A model generated the notes under the pieces. It ran no database searches. It was not told the DNA's origin and saw only the letters and a list, made by a program, of their open reading frames with translations. A program made the translations under genes and the position numbers. From positions 744,001 to 808,000 of the forward strand of contig NZ_JADLQL010000002.1 of assembly GCF_015477805.1 (NCBI RefSeq): DNA of 64,000 bases, written 5' to 3'. Below, in pieces: positions 48,943 through 56,665 of the stretch; the stretch's first letter is position 1; each line of letters starts with the position of its first letter. Source of the DNA: Nocardia flavorosea. GTDB lineage: Bacteria > Actinomycetota > Actinomycetes > Mycobacteriales > Mycobacteriaceae.

Positions 48943-49776
48943 GTGACGGACCCCGCTGATTCGACATCGCTCCCCGGCGATCGCCACGGCATGAACGGCC
49001 GAATCGCCGCATTCTTCGACTTGGACAAGACGGTGATAGCCCGCTCGAGCACCTATGTGTTCAGCAAACCCTTCTTCGCCGAGGGGCTGATCAACCGGCG
49101 CGCGGTGCTGGAGAGCAGCTACGCCCATTTCATGTTCCTGCTCTCGGGCGCCGACCACGATCAGATGGAGCGGATGCGCGCCAACCTGACGAATATGGTC
49201 GCCGGCTGGGATGTCGCCCAGATCCGGTCGATCGTGGCCGAGACCTTGCACGATCTGGTGGATCCGCTGATCTATGCGGAGGCAGTCGATCTGATCGCCG
49301 ATCACCGGATCCGCGGCCACGATGTGGTGATCGTCTCCGCCTCCGGGGAGGAGGTGGTGGCCCCGATCGCCGAAGCGCTGGGCGCCACGCATACCGCCGC
49401 GACCCGGATGGAGGTGGTCGACGGCAAGTACACCGGTGCCGTCGATTTCTATTGTTACGGGGAGGGCAAGGTCACTGCCATGGAAAAGTTGTCCGCCACA
49501 GCGGGTTACGACCTCTCGCGGTGCTACGCGTATTCCGATTCGATCACCGATCTGCCGATGTTGTCGGCAGTCGGCCACCCGACAGCGGTGAACCCCGACC
49601 GGAATCTGCGGCGGGAGGCGACCGCCCGGGGCTGGCCGATTCTCACCTTCTCCAACCCGGTGTCGCTGTGGTCACGGTTCCGCGCACCGTCGAGAACGAC
49701 GGCCGCCGGCATCGCTGTCGGACTGAGCGCACTGGCCGCCGGCGCCCTCACCTATCGACTCCTGCGCCGCCAGTGA
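48943..49776 (+). CDS. HAD-IB family hydrolase (SerB-like phosphatase)
   Basis: A 277-residue phosphatase. The HAD motif I AAFFDLDKTVIARSS holds the nucleophile and acid aspartates (DxD); motif II is VVIVSASGEEV, motif III a lysine in YCYGEGKVTAM, and motif IV YAYSDSITDLPML with the acidic pair. A single hydrophobic helix at the C-terminus (TAAGIAVGLSALAAGALTYRLL) anchors it in the membrane. The HAD-IB group includes phosphoserine and other small-molecule phosphatases; the substrate is not known. GTG 48943 was chosen; the frame extends upstream to 48778 but through the hairpin region. Corresponds to Rv3661. Confidence 0.9.
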   Translation: MTDPADSTSLPGDRHGMNGRIAAFFDLDKTVIARSSTYVFSKPFFAEGLINRRAVLESSYAHFMFLLSGADHDQMERMRANLTNMVAGWDVAQIRSIVAETLHDLVDPLIYAEAVDLIADHRIRGHDVVIVSASGEEVVAPIAEALGATHTAATRMEVVDGKYTGAVDFYCYGEGKVTAMEKLSATAGYDLSRCYAYSDSITDLPMLSAVGHPTAVNPDRNLRREATARGWPILTFSNPVSLWSRFRAPSRTTAAGIAVGLSALAAGALTYRLLRRQ

Positions 49777-49860
49777 AGATAGCCGCCGACCTGGTCTTAT
49801 AGCATGCATCTCCGAATCAGGGGAGCGTTCGGCGAATGTTCGGCGATGTTCCGCGAAGCC

Positions 49861-49892
49861 TTGATGTGAATGCGCTCACAGTGTAAAAATGG
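49861..49892 (+). promoter_or_regulatory. promoter of the Ms1-like RNA
   Basis: TTGATG (49861-49866) and TAAAAA (49884-49889) are spaced by 17 bp, fitting a primary sigma-factor promoter. The sequence sits 85 bp after the phosphatase stop codon and directly before the stable-RNA-like unit, with no start codon and ribosome site suited to a protein. Confidence 0.55.
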
Positions 49893-50192
49893 AGGCACGG
49901 AAGGACGGAAGGCCAAGGCGCAGCCGGAAGAGAAGGCTCAGCCTCCCGACCGCCCCTTCCCAGCACGGACACCCGGTACCCACGCGGAGCTCGCCGCGAC
50001 AAGGGCAGGAGTGTTGTGGGCCTGCGAAATCCGGTTCGTTGTCGGCGATGGCCTCGCATAGCTGCGGGGATGAGCTGCTGCGGAGCCCGGAGGAACGCCG
50101 AGGCCGGAGAACACAACCCATTTCAGCACGCATGGTAACCAGGTAGTCCGTGCTCGCGGGCGGTGAGGTCCAAGGACCACGCCGCCCGCTTT
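49893..50192 (+). ncRNA. Ms1/MTS2823-like small RNA (6S-like, binds RNA polymerase core)
   Basis: A unit of about 300 nt bounded by a promoter on the left and an intrinsic terminator on the right, between homologues of Rv3661 and Rv3662c. This is where mycobacteria encode MTS2823/Ms1, an abundant stationary-phase RNA of about 300 nt that binds core RNA polymerase. Paired elements include GGCCTCG (50050-50056) with CGAGGCC (50099-50105) and GTTGTG (50013-50018) with CACAAC (50112-50117), enclosing a branched middle; a GGAAGG/CCTTCC helix is possible at the 5' end, next to a C-rich stretch (49953-49970). No plausible protein is encoded. Identity rests on synteny, size and boundaries rather than on sequence comparison; ends are estimates. 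Confidence 0.75.
50156..50192 (+). terminator. intrinsic terminator of the Ms1-like RNA
   Basis: GCGGGCGG pairs with CCGCCCGC over 8 bp, enclosing the inner helix GGTCC-AA-GGACC, and is followed by TTTAT. This is the most classical rho-independent terminator in the window. It points rightward and lies 59 bp before the end of the convergent Fic-like gene. Confidence 0.8.
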
Positions 50193-50250
50193 ATGTGCGG
50201 AGACAGCCGCGTACCGGGTCTCGAACAGGTCCGGTTCTTCCGCGCGGTAT

Positions 50251-50997
50251 TCAGCCGGCCGCCGCCTCTGCGATCGACATCGCCTCCCGGGCACCGTCTT
50301 CGAGGGCTCCGCAACAGAAAACCACCCAGCCGCCGACTCCGGCGGCCGTGCCGGCGCCGAATCCCGCCGCCGCGTCGAGGTAGGCCTGGCGGCGCCGTAA
50401 CAAGAAAACCTCCGGCACACCGAGCGCGTGCGGATCCAGCCCACTGGACACGGTCACCAGCCGCGACGCCGCACGCGCTACCAGCCCGTCCGCGGTACCG
50501 AACGGTTTCAAGGTCATCAGTTCGCCGTGCACCACCGCGGCGGTCACCGGGGCGGGTGCCGAGGTGGCCAGCACAGTCTGGGCCAGGACATCCAGGCGCT
50601 CGGCCACCCCGCCATGCGCGCGGGGCCGGCCCAGCTCGCCTTCGTCGGCGACCATGTCCGCGGCGGCGAGCAGGTGGAGCCGGGCCAGCGCCTGCAACGG
50701 GGCCCGCTCCCAGATCCCGACCAGGTTGCGCAGCGAATCGCCTTCCAGGGCCTGTCCGATGCGCAGTGCGCCGGCCAGGATCGGATCGGCGACCGCACCG
50801 TCGGCGGGGAGTTCGGTGGTGCCGCCGTCGAGCGCCGCCGACGAGCGCGCGGCGCGGACCGCTGCCTCGGCGGCGGTCGTCGGCCAGCCCCGGCGGTTGG
50901 TTTTGTGCCGGTGCACCTCGGCCAATGCGTCCCGGGCCTTGTCGGCGGCGGCCCGGACGCCGGGTAGATCGGTGAGGGGCGCGAGCGGATCGGTCAC
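50251..50997 (-). CDS. degenerate Fic-fold protein (Rv3662c family)
   Basis: A 248-residue soluble protein. Its second half has the layout of Fic domains: a helix ALARLHLLAAADMV, the G-R-P turn ELGRPR, the AAVVHGEL helix and then KPFGTADGLVAR (164-175), where Fic enzymes have HPFxDGNGRxxR. Pro165, Phe166, Gly171 and Arg175 are kept, but the catalytic His is Lys164 and the NGR asparagine and arginine are Asp170 and Leu172. A class II inhibitory-helix-like motif (SSAALDG, 52-58) is also present. AMPylation activity is therefore unlikely. Its place next to the Ms1-like RNA is conserved with mycobacteria. The Fic call is by eye. Confidence 0.7.
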   Translation of the reverse strand: MTDPLAPLTDLPGVRAAADKARDALAEVHRHKTNRRGWPTTAAEAAVRAARSSAALDGGTTELPADGAVADPILAGALRIGQALEGDSLRNLVGIWERAPLQALARLHLLAAADMVADEGELGRPRAHGGVAERLDVLAQTVLATSAPAPVTAAVVHGELMTLKPFGTADGLVARAASRLVTVSSGLDPHALGVPEVFLLRRRQAYLDAAAGFGAGTAAGVGGWVVFCCGALEDGAREAMSIAEAAAG

Positions 50998-51054
50998 GGG
51001 GTGCAGGCTACGCGGCGCGGCGGTACGGCGGGTGCGGGGCCCGCGAGGATCCGG

Positions 51055-52710
51055 TTATTCCAGGGCGAGGTCGCGACCCGGGATGGCCGCGAGCAGGCCG
51101 CGGGTGTACTCCGCGGCGGGTGATTCGAAGATCTGCTCGGTCGGCGCCGCCTCGACGATACGTCCGTCGTGCATCACCAGGACCTCGTCCGCGATCTGGC
51201 GAACCACCGCCAGATCGTGAGTGATGAAGAGGTAGGTCAGGCCCAGCTCGCCTTGCAGGCGATCGAGTAGATCGAGGATGGCGGCCTGGACGAGCACATC
51301 GAGCGCCGAAACCGCCTCGTCGCAGACCAGCAGGTCCGGTTCGAGGGCGAGTGCTCGCGCGATGGCCACCCGCTGACGCTGCCCGCCGGATAGTTCGTTC
51401 GGATAGCGGGACGCGATACCGGCCGGCAGCGCGACCTGGTCCAGCAGTTCACGAACCCGGGCGTCACGTTGGGCGCGGGTGCCCAGGCCATGGGTCCACA
51501 GCGGTTCGGCGATACACCGGTGGATCGAGTACATCGGATCGAGTGAGGCATAGGGGTTCTGGAAGACCGGCTGTACCCGGCGGCGGAACCGGGTCTGTTC
51601 GTGGCGGGCGGGCCGGGAGATGTCGGCACCGTCGAAACGGACTGAACCCGAGGTGGGTTCGAGCAACCCGAGGATGAGCTGGGCGACGGTGGATTTTCCG
51701 GAGCCCGATTCGCCGACCAGCGCGGTCGTTGTGCCACGGTGTAGACGGAACGAGACATCTTCCACGGCTGCGCTCTCCCGGGAGCGCCACGGGGCCGAAC
51801 CGCGTACCCGGTAGCGTTTGGTGAGCCGGTCGGCGATCAGGAGCGGCTCCACGCCGCCCGCCGGGGCCTGCTCGGCATCGTGGAGACGCACGACCCGCCG
51901 CCCGGCAGCCAGTGAGGGTGCCGAATCGACCAGTTTCCGGGTGTAGGCATGCCGCGGATCCCGGAGCAGTTCGAGCGCGGGACCCGATTCGACGACCCGG
52001 CCCCGGTACAGCACGACCAGATGCTCCGCCCGTTCGGCGGCCAAGCCCAGATCATGGGTGATGAGCAGCATGGCGGTGCCGAACTCACCGGTGAGACTGT
52101 CGATATGGTCGAGAATCCGGCGCTGCACGGTTACGTCCAGGGCCGAGGTGGGTTCGTCGGCGATCAACAGCGCCGGGCGCGCGGACAGTGCCATCGCGAT
52201 GAGCGCACGCTGGCGCAGGCCCCCGGACAGCTCGTGGGGATATTGGCCGGCCCGGTATTCCGGGTCGGGTATTCCGGCGGCGCGCAGCAATTCGATTGTC
52301 CGCTCGCTCGCTGCCCGGCCGCGGGCTACACCGTTGGCGGCCAGCGTTTCCCGGATCTGGAAGCCGATCGTGTACACCGGGTCGAGGTTCGACATGGGGT
52401 CCTGCGGTACGAAACCGATCTCGGTACCGCGCACAGCCACCAGCCGGGATTCCGGCGCACCGGCCATTTCCGTGCCGGCGAAGCGGATACTGCCGCCGGT
52501 GAGTCGGCCACCGGGCGGCAGCAGGCCGAGTACGGCGTGCGCGGTGGTCGATTTACCCGATCCGCTCTCCCCCACGATCGCCACGGTCTCACCGGGATAG
52601 ACGCTGAGGTCGACGCCGCGCACCGCCTCGACGCGGTCCTCGCCGGTGCCGAACGATATGCGCAGATCCCGGACCTGCAGCAGTGGGCGGTCGTCGAGGG
52701 CACCGGTCAT
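51055..52710 (-). CDS. dppD: dipeptide/haem ABC transporter, fused ATP-binding protein
   Basis: A 551-residue protein made of two complete ABC ATPases in tandem (DppD-DppF type). Each has Walker A GESGSGKST, an LSGGxRQR signature (LSGGLRQRALIAMAL; LSGGQRQRVAIARAL), Walker B LLIADEPTSALD/LLVCDEAVSALD and the switch His in LITHDL/FITHDL. The second Walker B ends DEAVSALD. It powers the DppB-DppC channel. Homologue of Rv3663c, which imports peptides and haem in M. tuberculosis. ATG 52710 has AGGAATC upstream; the frame extends to 52827 through non-coding sequence. Last gene of the dpp operon. Confidence 0.95.
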   Translation of the reverse strand: MTGALDDRPLLQVRDLRISFGTGEDRVEAVRGVDLSVYPGETVAIVGESGSGKSTTAHAVLGLLPPGGRLTGGSIRFAGTEMAGAPESRLVAVRGTEIGFVPQDPMSNLDPVYTIGFQIRETLAANGVARGRAASERTIELLRAAGIPDPEYRAGQYPHELSGGLRQRALIAMALSARPALLIADEPTSALDVTVQRRILDHIDSLTGEFGTAMLLITHDLGLAAERAEHLVVLYRGRVVESGPALELLRDPRHAYTRKLVDSAPSLAAGRRVVRLHDAEQAPAGGVEPLLIADRLTKRYRVRGSAPWRSRESAAVEDVSFRLHRGTTTALVGESGSGKSTVAQLILGLLEPTSGSVRFDGADISRPARHEQTRFRRRVQPVFQNPYASLDPMYSIHRCIAEPLWTHGLGTRAQRDARVRELLDQVALPAGIASRYPNELSGGQRQRVAIARALALEPDLLVCDEAVSALDVLVQAAILDLLDRLQGELGLTYLFITHDLAVVRQIADEVLVMHDGRIVEAAPTEQIFESPAAEYTRGLLAAIPGRDLALE

Positions 52711-52789
52711 GATCGATTCCTGTCTCCGGTCCGCGGATACGATGTGCCGGCTCGGGTTCCGGGCGGCCGAATTCACCGGTTCCCGCCGT

Positions 52790-53743
52790 TCACCGAGTCC
52801 GCCGGGTTTTCGGATCGATGGCATCACCCAGCGCGTCGCCGAGCATGATGAAGCTGAGCACCGTCAGCGCCAGGGCGGTGGCCGGATAGAACAGGATCAG
52901 CGAACCGCCGCGTAACTGTTGCCGGCCGGTCGCGATATCGGCGCCCCAGGAAACCACGGTGGGTGGCAGCCCGACCCCGAGGAACGACAGTGTCGCCTCG
53001 GTGACGATGAAAACACCCAGCCAGATCGCGGTCACCACGATGACCGGGCCCAGCGAGTTGGGCAGAACATGGCGAACGAGAATACCGAGACGGGAGACCC
53101 CGAGCGCCCGGGCGGCCAGGACATACTCGCTGTTCTTCGCCGCGATCACCGAACCGCGGGCGATGCGCGCCGCCTGCGGCCAGGTGAAGCCGGCCAGCGT
53201 GACGATCACCAGCCAGATGGTGCGCTCGGAGGACAGTTGCATGAGCACGATGGCGGCGAGCATGAGCGGGATGGCGAAGACGATCTCCGAAATCCTGGAG
53301 ATGATCGAATCGAGCAGCCCGCCGTAATAGCCGGCCAGCGCTCCCAGCGCGGCTCCGACCAGGACGAACAGCATCGCTGCCCCCACCCCGGTGAGGATGG
53401 AGGCGCGCGCACCGTAGACGGTGCGCGCGTAGATATCGCAGCCCTGCAGGTCGAACCCGAACCAGTGCGCCGAGCTGGGCGGCAGCAGGCTGTTGTCCAC
53501 CAGGCAGTAGCGCGGGTCCTGATCGGTGAACAGTCCGGGAAAGGCCGCCAGGACGACCACGAGCAGTATCAGCGCCGCCGCGACCCAGAACAGCGGGTTG
53601 CGGCGCAGATTCCGCCAGGTCTGACCCCAGAACCCGCGTGGTGTGCCCGCGACCCGGACCCGATCGGCGGCCTCGACGGTCACCGCGTCCGGTTCGGCGG
53701 CCCAGCGTTGCCGGTCGGGCCGGCGGGGCAGCTCATCCGACAT
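52790..53743 (-). CDS. dppC: dipeptide ABC transporter permease
   Basis: A 317-residue membrane permease. An N-terminal cytosolic lead with WGQTWRNLRRNPLFWVAAAL opens the first helix, and five further helices follow. The coupling EAA motif lies in the cytosolic loop EYVLAARALGVSRLGILVRHVLPNS. An extracytoplasmic loop after helix 1 contains a cysteine pair (RYCLVDN and LQGCDIYARTV), absent in E. coli DppC. The start has AGGAGTG. It lies 14 bp after dppB. Forms the channel with DppB. Confidence 0.95.
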   Translation of the reverse strand: MSDELPRRPDRQRWAAEPDAVTVEAADRVRVAGTPRGFWGQTWRNLRRNPLFWVAAALILLVVVLAAFPGLFTDQDPRYCLVDNSLLPPSSAHWFGFDLQGCDIYARTVYGARASILTGVGAAMLFVLVGAALGALAGYYGGLLDSIISRISEIVFAIPLMLAAIVLMQLSSERTIWLVIVTLAGFTWPQAARIARGSVIAAKNSEYVLAARALGVSRLGILVRHVLPNSLGPVIVVTAIWLGVFIVTEATLSFLGVGLPPTVVSWGADIATGRQQLRGGSLILFYPATALALTVLSFIMLGDALGDAIDPKTRRTR

Positions 53744-53757
53744 TGCCGCACTCCTGT

Positions 53758-54684
53758 TCAGGCATAACGGATCCGGGGGTCGAGTACCGCGTACAGCAGG
53801 TCCACCACGAGGTTGGCGAGCAGGAACACCACGATCAGCACCGTGACGAACGAGACCACGGTCGGCGCTTCACCGCGCACCACCGCCTGATAAAGGGTGC
53901 CGCCGACCCCGGGAATGTTGAAGATGCCCTCGGTGACGATCGCGCCGCCCATGAGCGCGCCGAGATCGGCTCCCAGGAAGGTGACCACTGGGATCAGGGA
54001 GTTCCGCAGGATGTGGACGGAGACCACACGGCGCCGGGGCAAGCCCTTGGCCGTCGCCGTGCGCACGTAGTCGGCGTCACGGTTGTCCGCGACCGCGTTA
54101 CGGGTCAACCGCAGGACGTAGGCGAACGAAAGCGACCCGAGGACCAGCGCGGGCACCACCAGACGGCCCCAGCTCGCGTCCGCGCCGACCGTGACGGGTG
54201 CGATCCCCCATTTCACGCCGAGCAGGAACTGTGCGAGGAAGCCGAGGACGAATACCGGTATCGCGATGACCACCAGGCTCACCACCAGCATGGCCGAATC
54301 GAACAGCTTGCCCTTGCGTAAACCGGCCAGCACACCGAGCAGGATGCCGAGCACCGCTTCGAAGACCAACGCCAGGAAGGCGAGCCGGAAGGTGATCGGA
54401 AAAGCGCGCGTCAGTTCGTCTTTCACCGAACGTCCGGAGAAAGAGGTGCCGAGGTCGAAGGTGAAAATGCCTTTGAGGTAGTAGAAGTACTGCACGAAGA
54501 ACGAGCGGTCCAGGTGGTACCGCGCGCGCAGTTGTTCTTCGAGTGCGGGTGTGAGGGTGCGCTCACCGGCCAGTGCCGCTACCGAACCTCCCGATACCTT
54601 GTAGATCAGGAAGTAGACCAGCAGGGTGGCGCCGAAGAACACCGGAACCATCTGCAGCAGGCGCCGCACTATGTACCAGGCCAT
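53758..54684 (-). CDS. dppB: dipeptide ABC transporter permease
   Basis: A 308-residue six-helix permease. It begins MAWYIVRRLLQMVPVFFGATLLVYFLIY, the DppB/OppB N-terminus, with periplasmic loop PGEREEL-like ALAGERTLTPALEEQLRARY and HLDRSFFVQYFYYLKGIFTFDLGTSF. The EAA coupling loop is DYVRTATAKGLPRRRVVSVHILRNS. A strong GGAGGAG ribosome site precedes the ATG. It follows dppA by 31 bp. Operon order dppA-B-C-D matches Rv3666c-Rv3663c. Confidence 0.95.
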   Translation of the reverse strand: MAWYIVRRLLQMVPVFFGATLLVYFLIYKVSGGSVAALAGERTLTPALEEQLRARYHLDRSFFVQYFYYLKGIFTFDLGTSFSGRSVKDELTRAFPITFRLAFLALVFEAVLGILLGVLAGLRKGKLFDSAMLVVSLVVIAIPVFVLGFLAQFLLGVKWGIAPVTVGADASWGRLVVPALVLGSLSFAYVLRLTRNAVADNRDADYVRTATAKGLPRRRVVSVHILRNSLIPVVTFLGADLGALMGGAIVTEGIFNIPGVGGTLYQAVVRGEAPTVVSFVTVLIVVFLLANLVVDLLYAVLDPRIRYA

Positions 54685-54715
54685 ACACGCTCCTCCCGCC
54701 GGCGGGTTCGCGGTG

Positions 54716-56323
54716 TCATATCAACTCGAGATTCTCGAAATCCGCCATCCCGTTCCAGCCGAAGGTGACCCCGCGGACCCGGTCGGAAAACCCGGACGAG
54801 TTCACATAGTCGAAGATCGGGATGGCCGGCAGGTCGTACAGGAGCACCGTCTGTGCCCGGGCGACCAGCGCCCACGATTCGGGCTCGGTCGCCGCGGCTT
54901 CGGCCGCCGCGATGAGAGCGTCGAATCCCGGGTTGTGGTAGTCGAAATCGTTGGTTTCGGAGTGGCCCAGGAACGACGGCTCGAGGAACTGGAGCATGGT
55001 CGGATAATCGCCCTGCCAGCCGGAACGGAAAGCCTTGCCGACGGTCCCCGAGGTGATCTGGTCGCGAAGCTGTTTGAACGTCGGATAAGCGGCACCGACG
55101 GCCTCGATACCGAGGGTGTTCTCGATACTGTTCGCGACCGCGTCGATCCAGGACTGATGGTCCCCGTCGGCGTTGTAGGCGATTTCGAAACGGCCGCTCC
55201 ACGGCGAGATCTCATTCGCCTGTGCCCACAACCGGCGGGCCTGCACCGGATCGAATTCCAGAACCTCCGAACCCGGCAGGTCGGCGTCGAAGCCGGGCAG
55301 CACGCTGGAGGTGTAATCGCGGGCAGGCGCGCGGGTACCGCGAAAGATCTTGTCGCCGATGGCCTGCCGGTCGATCGCCCGCGATATCGCGTGCCGGCGC
55401 AGCCGGCCCTCCGCACCCGCGAAATGCGGGAGGCCCGGCTGGAAACCGATCCATTGGTTCTTCGCGGTAGCCGCGGCGACGGCGCGGTCGCCCAGATCCG
55501 CGTGGACGACGGTGAGTGCGCTGGTGGGAACCGAATCGAGCACATCCAGGTTACCGGCCAGCAGATCGGCGTACGCGGCATCGATATCGGAGTAGAAGAC
55601 GAAGGTCAGGCCCTTGTTCCGGGGCGGCCGCCCACCCCGGTACGACTCGTTCGGCACCAGATCGAGTTTCACATCGTGCTGCCAGGCATCCGGACCCGCG
55701 AAACGGTAGGGGCCGTTCCCGATCGGATGCTGCCCGAACGCCGCCATATCCACGAACGCCGCCTCGGGCAACGGGTAGTACGGGGCGTAGGCCAGCCGGG
55801 TCCGGAAATCGATGGTGGGCGCCACCAGATCCACGGTGAAGGTGAGATCGTCGAGCACCCGCAGACCCGACATCGTCTGCGCCCGCGGCGGATCGGCCTG
55901 TACATCGGCGAAACCGACGATCGGCTCAAAGGTATAGCTCTGCAACTGGGCATTGGTGACCAGGGCGCCGTAGTTCCAGGCGTCCACGAACGAGTGCGCG
56001 GTGACCGGTGAGCCGTCGCTGAAGGTCCAACCGGGTTTCAGCCGGATGCGATAGTGCTGCTGATCGGTGGTCTCGATCGATTCGGCGACCTCGTCGTGCA
56101 GAGTGCCGTCGGCGGCGATCCGGCGCAGCCCGGCGAACAATCGATCGACGATCCGCCCGCCACCGTTCTCATTCGTATTCGACGGCACCAGCGGATTCTG
56201 CGGCTCCGAGCCGTTGACGGCGATGGAATCACCCAGCGCCGGGGTCACCGTACAAGCGGGCAGAACCGCCACAGCGGCCAGTACCAGCACCAGGACGATC
56301 GCCCGCCACGACGCTCCCCGCAC
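54716..56323 (-). CDS. dppA: dipeptide/haem-binding lipoprotein
   Basis: A 535-residue extracytoplasmic solute-binding lipoprotein of family 5. The signal peptide VRGASWRAIVLVLVLAAVAVLPAC ends with the lipobox LPAC, so Cys24 would be acylated and anchored. The SBP_bac_5 fold is shown by RIVDRLFAGLRRIAADG, WTFSDGSPVTAHSFVDAW and GNGPYRF, and the YNADGDHQSWIDAVANSIE segment. GTG 56323 has GGGGAG five bases upstream. The reading frame continues antisense through the acetyl-CoA synthetase gene to 58807, but that part is not DppA. First gene of the dpp operon; divergent from acs. Confidence 0.95.
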   Translation of the reverse strand: MRGASWRAIVLVLVLAAVAVLPACTVTPALGDSIAVNGSEPQNPLVPSNTNENGGGRIVDRLFAGLRRIAADGTLHDEVAESIETTDQQHYRIRLKPGWTFSDGSPVTAHSFVDAWNYGALVTNAQLQSYTFEPIVGFADVQADPPRAQTMSGLRVLDDLTFTVDLVAPTIDFRTRLAYAPYYPLPEAAFVDMAAFGQHPIGNGPYRFAGPDAWQHDVKLDLVPNESYRGGRPPRNKGLTFVFYSDIDAAYADLLAGNLDVLDSVPTSALTVVHADLGDRAVAAATAKNQWIGFQPGLPHFAGAEGRLRRHAISRAIDRQAIGDKIFRGTRAPARDYTSSVLPGFDADLPGSEVLEFDPVQARRLWAQANEISPWSGRFEIAYNADGDHQSWIDAVANSIENTLGIEAVGAAYPTFKQLRDQITSGTVGKAFRSGWQGDYPTMLQFLEPSFLGHSETNDFDYHNPGFDALIAAAEAAATEPESWALVARAQTVLLYDLPAIPIFDYVNSSGFSDRVRGVTFGWNGMADFENLELI

Positions 56324-56665
56324 CCAAACTCCCCGTTCGCTCGCTCCGCTCGGTGTCCTCCGCGCCGCGAGATCGAGGCCGTTGCCTTCGCGACCCCCCG
56401 CCGCGGTATCCGGCTCTCGGCCCGGAAGACGAGATGCCAGGCGCGGCCCATACCTCGCAGAGTTGTCTGAGGATATCGGCACACGGTCCCCGATGCGCGG
56501 CTTCGCGAACTTCCCGCCGGATCGCCACGACCGTTCATCCGCTCCCGGCAGCCGTTCATCCCATGTCGACGGCCTTTCGTCCGGGGATACGCACGGCCGG
56601 ACCCAGGAGAGTTTAGGGTCACAGATAGCCCTCATGGTGCAGGTAACGCGAAGGAAGTGACTCAG

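Noticed and set aside
49870..50150. Small ORFs on both strands inside the Ms1-like unit.
   Set aside because: They lack ribosome sites and protein-like composition; the region behaves as a structured RNA with its own promoter and terminator.
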